Source of the DNA: Candidatus Hydrogenedentota bacterium
GTDB taxonomy: Bacteria; Hydrogenedentota; Hydrogenedentia; Hydrogenedentales; SLHB01
Length of the DNA: 5,461 bases
Direction: 5' to 3'
Assembly: GCA_013349485.1 (NCBI GenBank)
Contig: DUZM01000153.1
Location: 1 to 5,461 of the forward strand
Shown: positions 1 to 5,461 of the stretch, in pieces
Numbering within the stretch: position 1 is the first letter of the stretch
Layout of the letters: every line of letters begins with the position of its first letter
The notes under the pieces: model-generated
Told to the model about the DNA's origin: nothing
Seen by the model: the letters and a program-made list of their open reading frames with translations, nothing else
Database searches by the model: none
Position numbers and translations under genes: made by a program

Positions 1-27
1 CTGGTGTTGCTGTACGGCGCGGGATAG
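1..27 (+). CDS. atpB: 3' end of the upstream gene, probably ATP synthase subunit a (partial)
   Basis: Frame 1 reads LVLLYGAG and then a TAG stop at 25-27. Only eight codons are visible, so the identification rests mainly on position: in bacterial ATP synthase operons the gene directly before atpE is usually atpB, the a subunit that forms the ion half-channels next to the c ring. A short hydrophobic stretch followed by a few small residues fits the end of the last membrane helix of subunit a, but this is weak evidence. The residues that would decide H+ or Na+ coupling, including the conserved helix arginine, lie outside the window. Any other upstream gene ending here cannot be excluded. Confidence 0.4.
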   Translation: MVLLYGAG

Positions 28-110
28 GGTATTGCGACGTTGTCGAACCACAAAGGCGAGGAGACGTCGGTTTGTTCTTGGCGTTCCTCAAGGAAAGGGG
101 ACGGTTGATT
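28..110 (+). other. Short intergenic leader between the upstream gene and atpE
   Basis: These 83 bases are the longest non-coding stretch in the window. I see no convincing -35/-10 pair, and no GC-rich stem followed by a T run. A 6-base inverted repeat (CGACGT at 35-40, ACGTCG at 64-69) has a 23-base loop and is too weak to call a regulatory structure. The frame of atpE stays open back to a TTG at 72, but the strong ribosome site just before the ATG at 111 makes that extension unlikely. The gap probably serves as the translation leader for the highly expressed c subunit. Confidence 0.5.
90..100 (+). promoter_or_regulatory. Ribosome binding site of atpE
   Basis: The purine-rich run AAGGAAAGGGG ends 10 bases before the ATG at 111 and is the best Shine-Dalgarno match in this leader. 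It decides the start of atpE in favour of the ATG at 111, against the in-frame TTG codons at 72 and 105 and the internal ATG at 150. A good ribosome site fits the need for many c subunits per complex. Confidence 0.65.
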
Positions 111-461
111 ATGGATCTTAGCTCCCTTCTAACATGCTTGGATGCGGTGATGGCGCAAGCCGATGTGGCGGCCGAAACGGCGAGCGCGGCGGCAGAAACG
201 CTGAGCGACGCGGCTGTTACCGCGAAGGCCTTGATAAAGGCCGGGGGACTGATCGGCGCGGGTATCTGTATGGGATTCGGCGCGATCGGGCCGGGCATCG
301 GCGAGGGGTTCGCGGCCGGCAAGGCGTGCGAGGCCATCGGCCGCGCGCCAGAAAACGCCGCTCTGTTGACCCGCACGATGCTGATCGGCCAGGCCGTATC
401 GGAATCGACGGGCATTTACTCGCTGGTCGTGGCCTTGATCATTTTCCTTACCGTTCGTTAG
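111..461 (+). CDS. atpE: ATP synthase Fo subunit c, two-carboxylate type with N-terminal extension
   Basis: Subunit c is the membrane hairpin that assembles into the rotor ring and carries the coupling ion. The 116-residue product has an Ala-rich stretch at about 1-40, helix 1 at about 43-72 with the glycine pattern GIGPGIGEG, a polar loop at R78-A79-P80-E81 (usually R-Q/N-P), and helix 2 at about 84-113. Helix 2 holds the ion carboxylate E98 in the motif ESTGIY (98-103). That motif is typical of Na+-binding rings such as Ilyobacter, where Q32 of helix 1 is a further ligand. Here the matching residue is E65, giving two carboxylates per site, as described for Fusobacterium nucleatum (Na+) and for N-type rings (H+). 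Usual length is 70-90 residues, so about 30-35 extra residues lie at the N terminus. They may form a further helix or be removed as a leader; the alternative start at M14 would shorten them. The family call is very secure; ion specificity is inference. Confidence 0.96.
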   Translation: MDLSSLLTCLDAVMAQADVAAETASAAAETLSDAAVTAKALIKAGGLIGAGICMGFGAIGPGIGEGFAAGKACEAIGRAPENAALLTRTMLIGQAVSESTGIYSLVVALIIFLTVR

Positions 462-481
462 AGACCGTACAAGGCGCGACA

Positions 482-913
482 ATGATCACGCTGAATTTCA
501 CATTCTTCGTCCAGTTGGGCCTGTTTCTCGTGTTCCTGTGGGCCACGCACCGGTTCATACTGCGTCCGACGCTGCGTACGATGGACCAACGCGAGGCGGA
601 ACGAAAACGGGAAGCGGAGGCTACGCAACAGGATGAGGAGGCCGCCGAGGGTTTGGAGAACGCCTATGCGGAGCAACTGCGGGTTTTTCGGCGGCGACAG
701 AGCCAACGCGCCGAGAAGGCCCGCCGCGCGGCACAGGAGAAGCATATGGCCGACTTGGCCGCACACCGGAGAGAGGCGGACGGCCACGTTGCCCAAGCCC
801 GCGAGGGCGCACAGGCCGAACTGGCCAAGGAACGCGGGAAGTTGGGCGCGCTGGCGCCGGACCTGGCCGACGCGATTGCCGCACGCCTCGGACTGAAAGG
901 GGGGCGGCAGTGA
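482..913 (+). CDS. atpF': ATP synthase Fo subunit b' (short b-type stator subunit)
   Basis: This 143-residue protein is one strand of the peripheral stalk that holds the catalytic head still against the rotor. It has one membrane helix near the N terminus (about 6-26, rich in F, L and V). Next comes the typical b-family exit F-I-L-R-P-T-L at 25-31, with the conserved proline, then D-Q-R-E, and then a long charged helix of Glu, Arg, Ala and Gln suited to a coiled coil. The C-terminal part (about 120-138) is a mild amphipathic helix. The start ATG lies 20 bases after atpE, with a weak AAGG at 471-474. The frame is open further upstream through atpE, but the membrane helix directly after this ATG sets the true start. 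The stop overlaps the next gene. I call it b' rather than b because it is shorter, precedes a second, longer b gene, and the order c-b'-b-delta is the common one. The symbols atpF' and atpX are both used for such genes. Confidence 0.88.
   Translation: MITLNFTFFVQLGLFLVFLWATHRFILRPTLRTMDQREAERKREAEATQQDEEAAEGLENAYAEQLRVFRRRQSQRAEKARRAAQEKHMADLAAHRREADGHVAQAREGAQAELAKERGKLGALAPDLADAIAARLGLKGGRQ
896..904 (+). promoter_or_regulatory. Ribosome binding site for the GTG start of atpF
   Basis: AAAGGGGGG ends 5 bases before the GTG at 910 and lies inside the last codons of the b' gene. It supports this GTG as a real start in the GTGA overlap, where the stop of one gene and the start of the next share bases. 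This suggests coupled translation of b' and b, which would help keep the two stalk strands at 1:1. Confidence 0.55.
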
Positions 914-1668
914 CTTCGCGGAAACGGTTCTTCCTTGTTTTCTTCGCCGTCTACCTGGCGGTTGGCTCTGGGATCATCGGCGTGTTTGGCCCGCCCGGCG
1001 TGTCGGGCGACTATCTTGGCGCGTTCAAAAGCGAACATGATCGCTACCTAGCAATTATCAAGAACGAGGAGTACAAACGTTACGTGCAACGTCCCGAGTT
1101 GGCGCCAGCGGCAGAAGCGCTCCAGGCTGACGCGGCCTTCGTGGCGGCGTATGAGAAACGGCCGGAATTCGTGCGCGAGCATCGGCGTCGGGCCGCTTTC
1201 GAGTATCTCTTCGAGGCGCTGAATATTGGCGCCGTAGTGTGCCTCCTTGTCCGCTTCGGGAGAAGCCCGTTGTTGAAGTTTCTGGATCGGCGTATCGCGA
1301 GAATCCGCGGCGATCTCGAGCGCGTTAACCGGCGGCGGCGCGAGGCGGCTGAAAGACAGGGCCGCGCGCAAGCCCAACTGGACGGCATCGAGAACGATAA
1401 GGTTCGGATCGAGCAGGAAGTCGATGAGTATATGGCGGTAGAACGGCGCCGGATCGAACAGGCGACGGCGGATGGTTACGCGCAACTTGACCGGGAAGCC
1501 CAAGACCGAATGCGTCATGAAGCGTTGACGGCGGCGATGCGGCTCAGGCGCGACCTGATCGAGCAAGCGATTGAGGCGGTCGCGGAGGCGTACAAGACAC
1601 ACGGCACGCCCGAACAGGAAGGTGCGTTGGTAGATCGGTTCCTGCGTGGAGCCAGGAGGCCGTCATGA
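910..1668 (+). CDS. atpF: ATP synthase Fo subunit b with extra N-terminal hydrophobic segment and extracytoplasmic domain
   Basis: This is the second, longer peripheral-stalk subunit (252 residues; usual b is 155-175). Residues 1-6 are basic and 7-27 form a hydrophobic segment, either a membrane anchor or a signal peptide (possible cleavage after VGS at 18-20). Residues 28-95 are charged and hydrophilic, with KNEEYKRYVQRPE and YEKRPEF. A second hydrophobic helix at about 97-117 leads into RFGRSPLLKFLDRR (115-128), which matches the b-family exit from the membrane. Residues 128-225 are a long charged helix. The C terminus, with L-I-E-Q-A-I-E-A-V-A at 216-225 and A-L-V-D-R-F-L at 239-245, resembles the delta-binding end of ordinary b subunits. 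It starts at GTG overlapping the b' stop and ends in an ATGA overlap with atpH. By the positive-inside rule residues 28-95 should face outward. N-terminal leaders on b are known in deltaproteobacteria, but I do not recognise this domain. Role secure from context and C-terminal half; the front domain is of unknown function. Confidence 0.87.
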   Translation: MTSRKRFFLVFFAVYLAVGSGIIGVFGPPGVSGDYLGAFKSEHDRYLAIIKNEEYKRYVQRPELAPAAEALQADAAFVAAYEKRPEFVREHRRRAAFEYLFEALNIGAVVCLLVRFGRSPLLKFLDRRIARIRGDLERVNRRRREAAERQGRAQAQLDGIENDKVRIEQEVDEYMAVERRRIEQATADGYAQLDREAQDRMRHEALTAAMRLRRDLIEQAIEAVAEAYKTHGTPEQEGALVDRFLRGARRPS

Positions 1669-2213
1669 TAAGGCGTCGTATTGCGGAACGGTATGCGAAG
1701 GGGCTGCTGGCGGCGATTGGCGAGGTCGCAAGACTTGACGAGGCGGCGGCGGCCCTGAGCAGCCTAGCGGCGCTCTTCGACGCCGAGCACGACCTCCGGA
1801 GCATTTTGGCCAATCCTGTGCTCGATATCCGTGCGCAGGCAAGGGTCCTTGATGAGGTCTTGGCGCAAGGCGGCTTGCCGGAAGCGGTCGGGCGCCTGGC
1901 CCACGTGCTGTTGCGGCGGGGCCGCATCACGCTGTTGCCGGAGGTGGCCAGGGTATTCGCGGATTTGACGGACGACGCGTTGGGTCGGGCGCGGGCGTCG
2001 GTCGTCACCGCGAAGCCGCTCGACGAAGCGCAGCGCGCCCAAATCGAGGAAAGCCTGGCGACGTTCTCGGGCAAAACGGTTCGCATGACGTGCGAGGAAG
2101 ACGCCGACCTCATTGGGGGGGCGGTGGCCCGGATTGACGGGTTCGTCATTGACGGCAGCGTTCGGGCGCAACTGGAACGCATGAAAAAGGCCCTGTTGGC
2201 GGAGGAGACGTGA
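1665..2213 (+). CDS. atpH: ATP synthase F1 subunit delta
   Basis: Delta (OSCP-like) sits on top of the alpha-beta head and binds the C-terminal ends of the b subunits, so it links stalk to head. The 182-residue length is usual for the family. The N-terminal helical domain (about 1-105) shows RYAKGLL (9-15), NPVLD (50-54) and GRITLLPEV (86-94). The C-terminal domain contains ASVVTAKPLD (111-120), SGKTV (135-139) and the signature DLIGGAVARIDGFVIDGSVR (148-167), all typical of AtpH. The ATG overlaps the atpF stop (ATGA), and AGGAGG at 1654-1659 stands 5 bases upstream, a strong ribosome site. A run of seven G at 2115-2121 falls inside the gene, but the frame continues through the conserved LIGG motif. 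Nothing is missing or unusual. Confidence 0.97.
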   Translation: MIRRRIAERYAKGLLAAIGEVARLDEAAAALSSLAALFDAEHDLRSILANPVLDIRAQARVLDEVLAQGGLPEAVGRLAHVLLRRGRITLLPEVARVFADLTDDALGRARASVVTAKPLDEAQRAQIEESLATFSGKTVRMTCEEDADLIGGAVARIDGFVIDGSVRAQLERMKKALLAEET

Positions 2214-2217
2214 CGGC

Positions 2218-3801
2218 ATGAAAATCGACGCCACCGAGATCACCGAGATCATCAAACGGCAAATCGCGGAATACGAGGCGGCGGTCGAAGTGGCCGAAGT
2301 GGGCACGGTGATCCAGGCGAGCGACGGCATTGCGCGCGTCTACGGCCTGGAGCACGCCATGGCGGGCGAGTTGCTGGATTTTCCGCACGGGGTTCAGGGC
2401 ATGGTCTTGAATCTCGAGGAGGACAACGTCGGTGCCGTTTTATTCGGCGAGTACGAGCGGATTGGGGAAGGAGACCTGGTCAAACGGACGGCACGCATTA
2501 CGTCGGTTCCGGTTGGCGAGGGGCTGGTCGGCCGCGTGGTGAACGGGTTGGGCGAGCCGGTGGATGGCCGCGGCGCGATCGCCACCACGGAGTTCCTGCC
2601 TATCGAGCGGATCGCGCCGGGCATTGTCGAGCGCCAACCCGTCAAAGAACCGCTCCAAACCGGCCTGACGGCGATCGACGCTATGACGCCGATCGGCCGG
2701 GGCCAACGGGAACTCATCATCGGGGATCGTCAGACGGGCAAGACGGCCTTGGCCATCGACACCATTATCAACCAGAAAGACACCGACGTGGTCTGCCTCT
2801 ACGTGGCCATTGGGCAGAAACGCTCGACGGTCGCCCGCGTGGTCGAGGAACTGAAAGGGCATGGCGCTATGGACTACACGATCGTGGTGTCCGCGTCGGC
2901 GTCGGAGACGGCGCCGATGCAGTACATTGCGCCGTACGCGGGCTGTGCGATGGGCGAGTACTTCCGCGACAGCGGCAAACACGCGGTAGTCATTTACGAC
3001 GACTTGTCGAAGCATGCGGTGGCGTACCGGCAGCTTTCGCTGCTGTTGCGTCGTCCGCCGGGCCGGGAGGCCTATCCGGGCGACGTGTTCTACTTGCACT
3101 CGAGGCTGCTCGAGCGGGCCGCGAAACTTAACGACGCGCGTGGCGGCGGGAGCCTCACGGCGCTGCCCATCATCGAGACGCAGGCCGGGGACGTGTCGGC
3201 GTATATTCCGACGAACGTCATATCGATCACGGACGGCCAGATATTCCTCGAGACCGCGCTGTTTTACTCGGGGGTGCGTCCGGCCATCAACGCCGGGATC
3301 AGCGTGTCGCGCGTGGGCGGCGCCGCGCAGGTGAAGGCCATGAAAAAGGTAGCGGGCACGCTGCGGATCAACCTTGCTCAGTACCGGGAACTGGAGGCAT
3401 TTGCGCAGTTCGGCAGCGAACTCGATAAGGCGACGCAGGCGCAGCTGAATCGGGGGCAGCGGCTCGTCGAGATCCTCAAGCAGCCGCAATATGCGCCGTT
3501 GCCGGCAGCCAAACAGGTGCTCCTCGTGCACGCGGCGACGTCGGGATTTCTGGACGCGGTGTTCGTCAAGGCCGTCGAGCGGTACAAACGGGAATTGTTT
3601 ACGTATTTCGAGACAGAACAGAAAGATGTATATGAGGAACTCGCGTCGACGGGCGATATGCCTGAGGAACTTGAACGCCGAATCGACGCGGCCCTGAAAA
3701 CCTTCACGGCCCGCTTCCAAAGCCGGAGCAAAGCGCGCAAATTCGAGATCGAGGAATCGGCCGAGGAACCGGTCGAATCTCAAGAAGATGACGCAGAATA
3801 A
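2218..3801 (+). CDS. atpA: ATP synthase F1 subunit alpha
   Basis: Alpha alternates with beta in the catalytic hexamer; it binds nucleotide without hydrolysing it and lends an arginine finger to the beta site. In the 527-residue product the beta-barrel domain covers about 25-95. The nucleotide-binding domain carries Walker A GDRQTGKT (169-176, K175), the strand AVVIYDD (256-262, Walker B) and the arginine finger R365 in SVSRVGG. The C-terminal helical domain runs to about 500. All expected residues are present. The N-terminal helix (1-22) is the usual delta contact. Length is above the common 500-513 because of a tail: a short basic stretch (503-508) and then 10 acidic residues among the last 18. 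Start: ATG four bases after the atpH stop, with GGAGGAG at 2201-2207. The TAA stop shares one base with the atpG start. Function certain; the tail has no assigned role. Confidence 0.99.
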   Translation: MKIDATEITEIIKRQIAEYEAAVEVAEVGTVIQASDGIARVYGLEHAMAGELLDFPHGVQGMVLNLEEDNVGAVLFGEYERIGEGDLVKRTARITSVPVGEGLVGRVVNGLGEPVDGRGAIATTEFLPIERIAPGIVERQPVKEPLQTGLTAIDAMTPIGRGQRELIIGDRQTGKTALAIDTIINQKDTDVVCLYVAIGQKRSTVARVVEELKGHGAMDYTIVVSASASETAPMQYIAPYAGCAMGEYFRDSGKHAVVIYDDLSKHAVAYRQLSLLLRRPPGREAYPGDVFYLHSRLLERAAKLNDARGGGSLTALPIIETQAGDVSAYIPTNVISITDGQIFLETALFYSGVRPAINAGISVSRVGGAAQVKAMKKVAGTLRINLAQYRELEAFAQFGSELDKATQAQLNRGQRLVEILKQPQYAPLPAAKQVLLVHAATSGFLDAVFVKAVERYKRELFTYFETEQKDVYEELASTGDMPEELERRIDAALKTFTARFQSRSKARKFEIEESAEEPVESQEDDAE

Positions 3802-4655
3802 TGCCGAGCTTGCTTGACATAAAGCGCCGAATTGCGAGCGTGCAAAGCACGCAGAAGATCACGCGCGCCATGAAAATGGTCGCCGCGGCCAAGCTGCGGC
3901 GCGCCCAAGAGGCGATCGTGCGCACGCGCCCCTACGCGCTCCGGATGCGCGATCTGGTCAGCGGGATCGCGTTGCGGGCAGATCGGGACATTCACCCGCT
4001 GCTCCGACACGGCCGCGGCGCGAAAGTCGGCCTAATCGTGGTGACGTCGGACCGCGGACTGTGCGGCGGATTCAACCACAACATCGTCGAGGCGGCCCTG
4101 GGCGCGGTCAAGGAAACGTTCCGGGGCCGCGAGGTCGCACTCACCGTGGTCGGCCGCAAGGGGGTGGACGTGTTGCGGCGCCGCGACGGCGCGATTCGGG
4201 CGGCCCACATCGACGTTTACGACAAGCCGGCTTTTCGCGCGGCGGGCGAGATTATGGCCGATCTTGTGGACGAGTATGCCAAGGGCGAAACCCATGAACT
4301 CCATTGCGTCTACAATGAGTTCAAGTCGGCCATAGCGCAGAAGGTCACGGTCGAGCGGCTGCTGCCGTTCGAGCCGGCCGACGACAAAGGGGTCGTGCCA
4401 ATCGACTATGTGTATGAGCCGTCGGTCGAATCGGTCCTGGACGGTCTTCTGGCCAAGCACATGCAGGTGCAGATGCACCGGATTCTGCATGAATCGACCG
4501 CAAGCGAGCACGGGGCGCGCATGACGGCGATGGACGCGGCGACCAAGAATGCGGGCGACGTCATCGACAGACTAAGACTTAAGTACAACCGTGCGCGGCA
4601 AGACGCGATCACGAAAGAGCTTATCGAGGTCATAAGCGGCGCCGAGGCGCTCTAG
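3801..4655 (+). CDS. atpG: ATP synthase F1 subunit gamma
   Basis: Gamma is the asymmetric central shaft: its two terminal helices form a coiled coil inside the alpha-beta ring, and its foot sits on the c ring. The 284-residue length is usual for bacteria. Seen are the N-terminal helix with RRIASVQSTQKITRAMKMVA (9-28), the Rossmann-like core signature SDRGLCGGFN (83-92), and the C-terminal helix with SEHGARMTAMDAATKNA (235-251) and YNRARQDAITKELIEVISGA (262-281). These are family hallmarks. No plant-type redox insertion is present. The start codon overlaps the atpA stop (TAATG). The upstream ribosome site is poor (AAGAAG at 3782-3787, rather far), so translation probably depends on coupling from atpA, which could help limit gamma to one copy per three alpha. 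Confidence 0.98.
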   Translation: MPSLLDIKRRIASVQSTQKITRAMKMVAAAKLRRAQEAIVRTRPYALRMRDLVSGIALRADRDIHPLLRHGRGAKVGLIVVTSDRGLCGGFNHNIVEAALGAVKETFRGREVALTVVGRKGVDVLRRRDGAIRAAHIDVYDKPAFRAAGEIMADLVDEYAKGETHELHCVYNEFKSAIAQKVTVERLLPFEPADDKGVVPIDYVYEPSVESVLDGLLAKHMQVQMHRILHESTASEHGARMTAMDAATKNAGDVIDRLRLKYNRARQDAITKELIEVISGAEAL

Positions 4656-4657
4656 AC

Positions 4658-4662
4658 GGAGG
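4658..4662 (+). promoter_or_regulatory. Ribosome binding site of atpD
   Basis: GGAGG lies five bases before the ATG at 4668, in a 12-base gap after the atpG stop. It is much stronger than the site before atpG. This fits the need for three beta per gamma and supports independent initiation on beta. Confidence 0.7.
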
Positions 4663-4667
4663 AAGGG

Positions 4668-5461
4668 ATGAAGGAAGGACGCGTATCGCAGGTGATTGGG
4701 CCGGTTATCGACGTCAAGTTCGAGCCGGGCGGACTTCCGGCGATCTACAACGCGCTCGAGATCGAGCGGTCGAACGGGGAGAAACTGGTGCTGGAAGTGG
4801 CGCAGCACCTCGGCGAGAACGCGGTGCGCGCGATTGCGATGGACAGTACGGACGGCCTGGTGCGGGGCACGGCGGTCAGGGACACGGGGGGGTTTATCAT
4901 GACGCCAGTTGGGGAAGGAGTGCTTGGGCGGGTGCTAAACGTCATCGGCGAACCGGTAGACGAGCAAGGGGCCGTTAACGCCGATGTGCGTTGGCCCATA
5001 CACCGGCCGGCGCCGCAGTTCGACGAACTCGAGACTTCGACGCAGATGTTCGAGACGGGGATCAAGGTTATCGACCTGCTGGCGCCGTATTGTCGCGGCG
5101 GGAAGACGGGGCTTTTCGGCGGCGCCGGGGTGGGCAAGACCGTGCTTATCATGGAGCTTATCCACAACGTCGCCACAAAACACGGGGGGTACTCGGTGTT
5201 CTCCGGGGTGGGTGAGCGCACCCGCGAGGGGAACGATCTCTGGCTCGAGATGAAGGAGTCGGGCGTGCTCGAGAAGACCGCCCTCATCTACGGCCAGATG
5301 ACGGAACCGCCCGGGGCCCGGGCGCGTGTCGGGCTCACGGGTCTCACCGTGGCCGAGTATTTCCGAGAAGAGCAGGGCCAGGACGTGCTGCTGTTTATCG
5401 ACAACATCTTCCGATTCACGCAGGCCGGCTCCGAGGTGTCGGCGCTGCTGGGGCGCATGCC
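4668..5461 (+). CDS. atpD: ATP synthase F1 subunit beta (5' part, cut by the window end)
   Basis: Beta carries the catalytic sites for ATP synthesis and hydrolysis. 264 complete codons are present without a stop; a full beta is about 460-480 residues, so a little over half is visible. Seen are the N-terminal barrel with GRVSQVIGPVIDVKFEP (4-20), GEGVLGRVLNVIGEPVD (82-98), Walker A GGAGVGKT (151-158, K157), the catalytic glutamate E183 in GERTREGND (182-190), and the Walker B region DVLLFIDNIFRFTQAGSE (239-256, D245), running into SALLGRMP at the edge. All key residues seen so far are conserved. Near the P-loop, YCRGGKTGLF differs slightly from the more frequent Y-[AKR]-[KR]-G-G-K-I form but keeps the important glycines. 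The adenine-pocket tyrosine and the DELSEED region lie beyond the window. atpC would be expected next. Confidence 0.98.
   Translation, partial: MKEGRVSQVIGPVIDVKFEPGGLPAIYNALEIERSNGEKLVLEVAQHLGENAVRAIAMDSTDGLVRGTAVRDTGGFIMTPVGEGVLGRVLNVIGEPVDEQGAVNADVRWPIHRPAPQFDELETSTQMFETGIKVIDLLAPYCRGGKTGLFGGAGVGKTVLIMELIHNVATKHGGYSVFSGVGERTREGNDLWLEMKESGVLEKTALIYGQMTEPPGARARVGLTGLTVAEYFREEQGQDVLLFIDNIFRFTQAGSEVSALLGRM

Noticed and set aside
35..69. Inverted repeat CGACGT / ACGTCG as a terminator or regulatory hairpin
   Set aside because: Only six paired bases with a 23-base loop and no T run. Such matches are expected by chance in GC-rich DNA.
72..110. Upstream TTG start extending subunit c by 13 residues
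   Set aside because: The Shine-Dalgarno run at 90-100 would lie inside that extension, and it is well placed for the ATG at 111. The extra residues do not resemble any part of subunit c.
134..481. Upstream extension of the b' frame through atpE
   Set aside because: The translation before 482 is Arg- and Gly-rich and is the +1 shadow of atpE. The b-type membrane helix begins directly after the ATG at 482.
2115..2121. Run of seven G in atpH (and another at 4886-4892 in atpD) as a programmed frameshift or sequencing error
   Set aside because: Conserved family motifs continue in the same frame on both sides of each run, so neither a frameshift nor an error is indicated.
2440..3783. Open antisense frame of 447 codons opposite atpA
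   Set aside because: It lies wholly opposite a certain, conserved gene. The product is Arg-, His- and Leu-rich with no recognisable domain, as expected from the complement of GC-rich coding DNA.

Overview
The window carries most of one F-type (F1Fo) ATP synthase operon. All genes are on the plus strand and the intergenic gaps are very short. In order: the last codons of what is probably atpB (subunit a), atpE (c), a short b-type gene best called b' (atpF'), a long b-type gene (atpF), atpH (delta), atpA (alpha), atpG (gamma), and the first 264 codons of atpD (beta), cut by the window end. atpC (epsilon) is expected downstream. No RNA gene, mobile element, CRISPR array or terminator was seen.

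The DNA is GC-rich and bacterial in style. Starts are ATG or GTG, most with purine-rich Shine-Dalgarno sequences, and three junctions overlap (GTGA, ATGA, TAATG). The order c-b'-b-delta-alpha-gamma-beta, with a b' gene and a b subunit carrying an extra N-terminal hydrophobic segment, resembles operons known from deltaproteobacteria-like and some PVC-like lineages. The sequence alone does not fix the taxon.

The products form one membrane machine. Subunits a and c form the ion channel and rotor ring. b and b' form the peripheral stalk, tied to the catalytic head by delta. Alpha and beta form the catalytic hexamer, and gamma is the rotating shaft. Alpha, beta, gamma and delta look intact and conventional, with Walker A and B motifs, the arginine finger and the gamma signatures all present.

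The interest lies in the membrane part. The c subunit combines a glutamate in helix 1 with an E-S-T-G-I-Y ion site in helix 2, the 'two-carboxylate' arrangement related to Na+-type rings, and it has an Ala-rich N-terminal extension. The long b subunit carries an extra hydrophobic segment and a roughly 70-residue, probably extracytoplasmic, charged domain ahead of its normal b-type membrane helix. Alpha ends in an unusually acidic tail. I found no sign of an unrelated or wholly new system; this is core energy metabolism with unusual Fo details.
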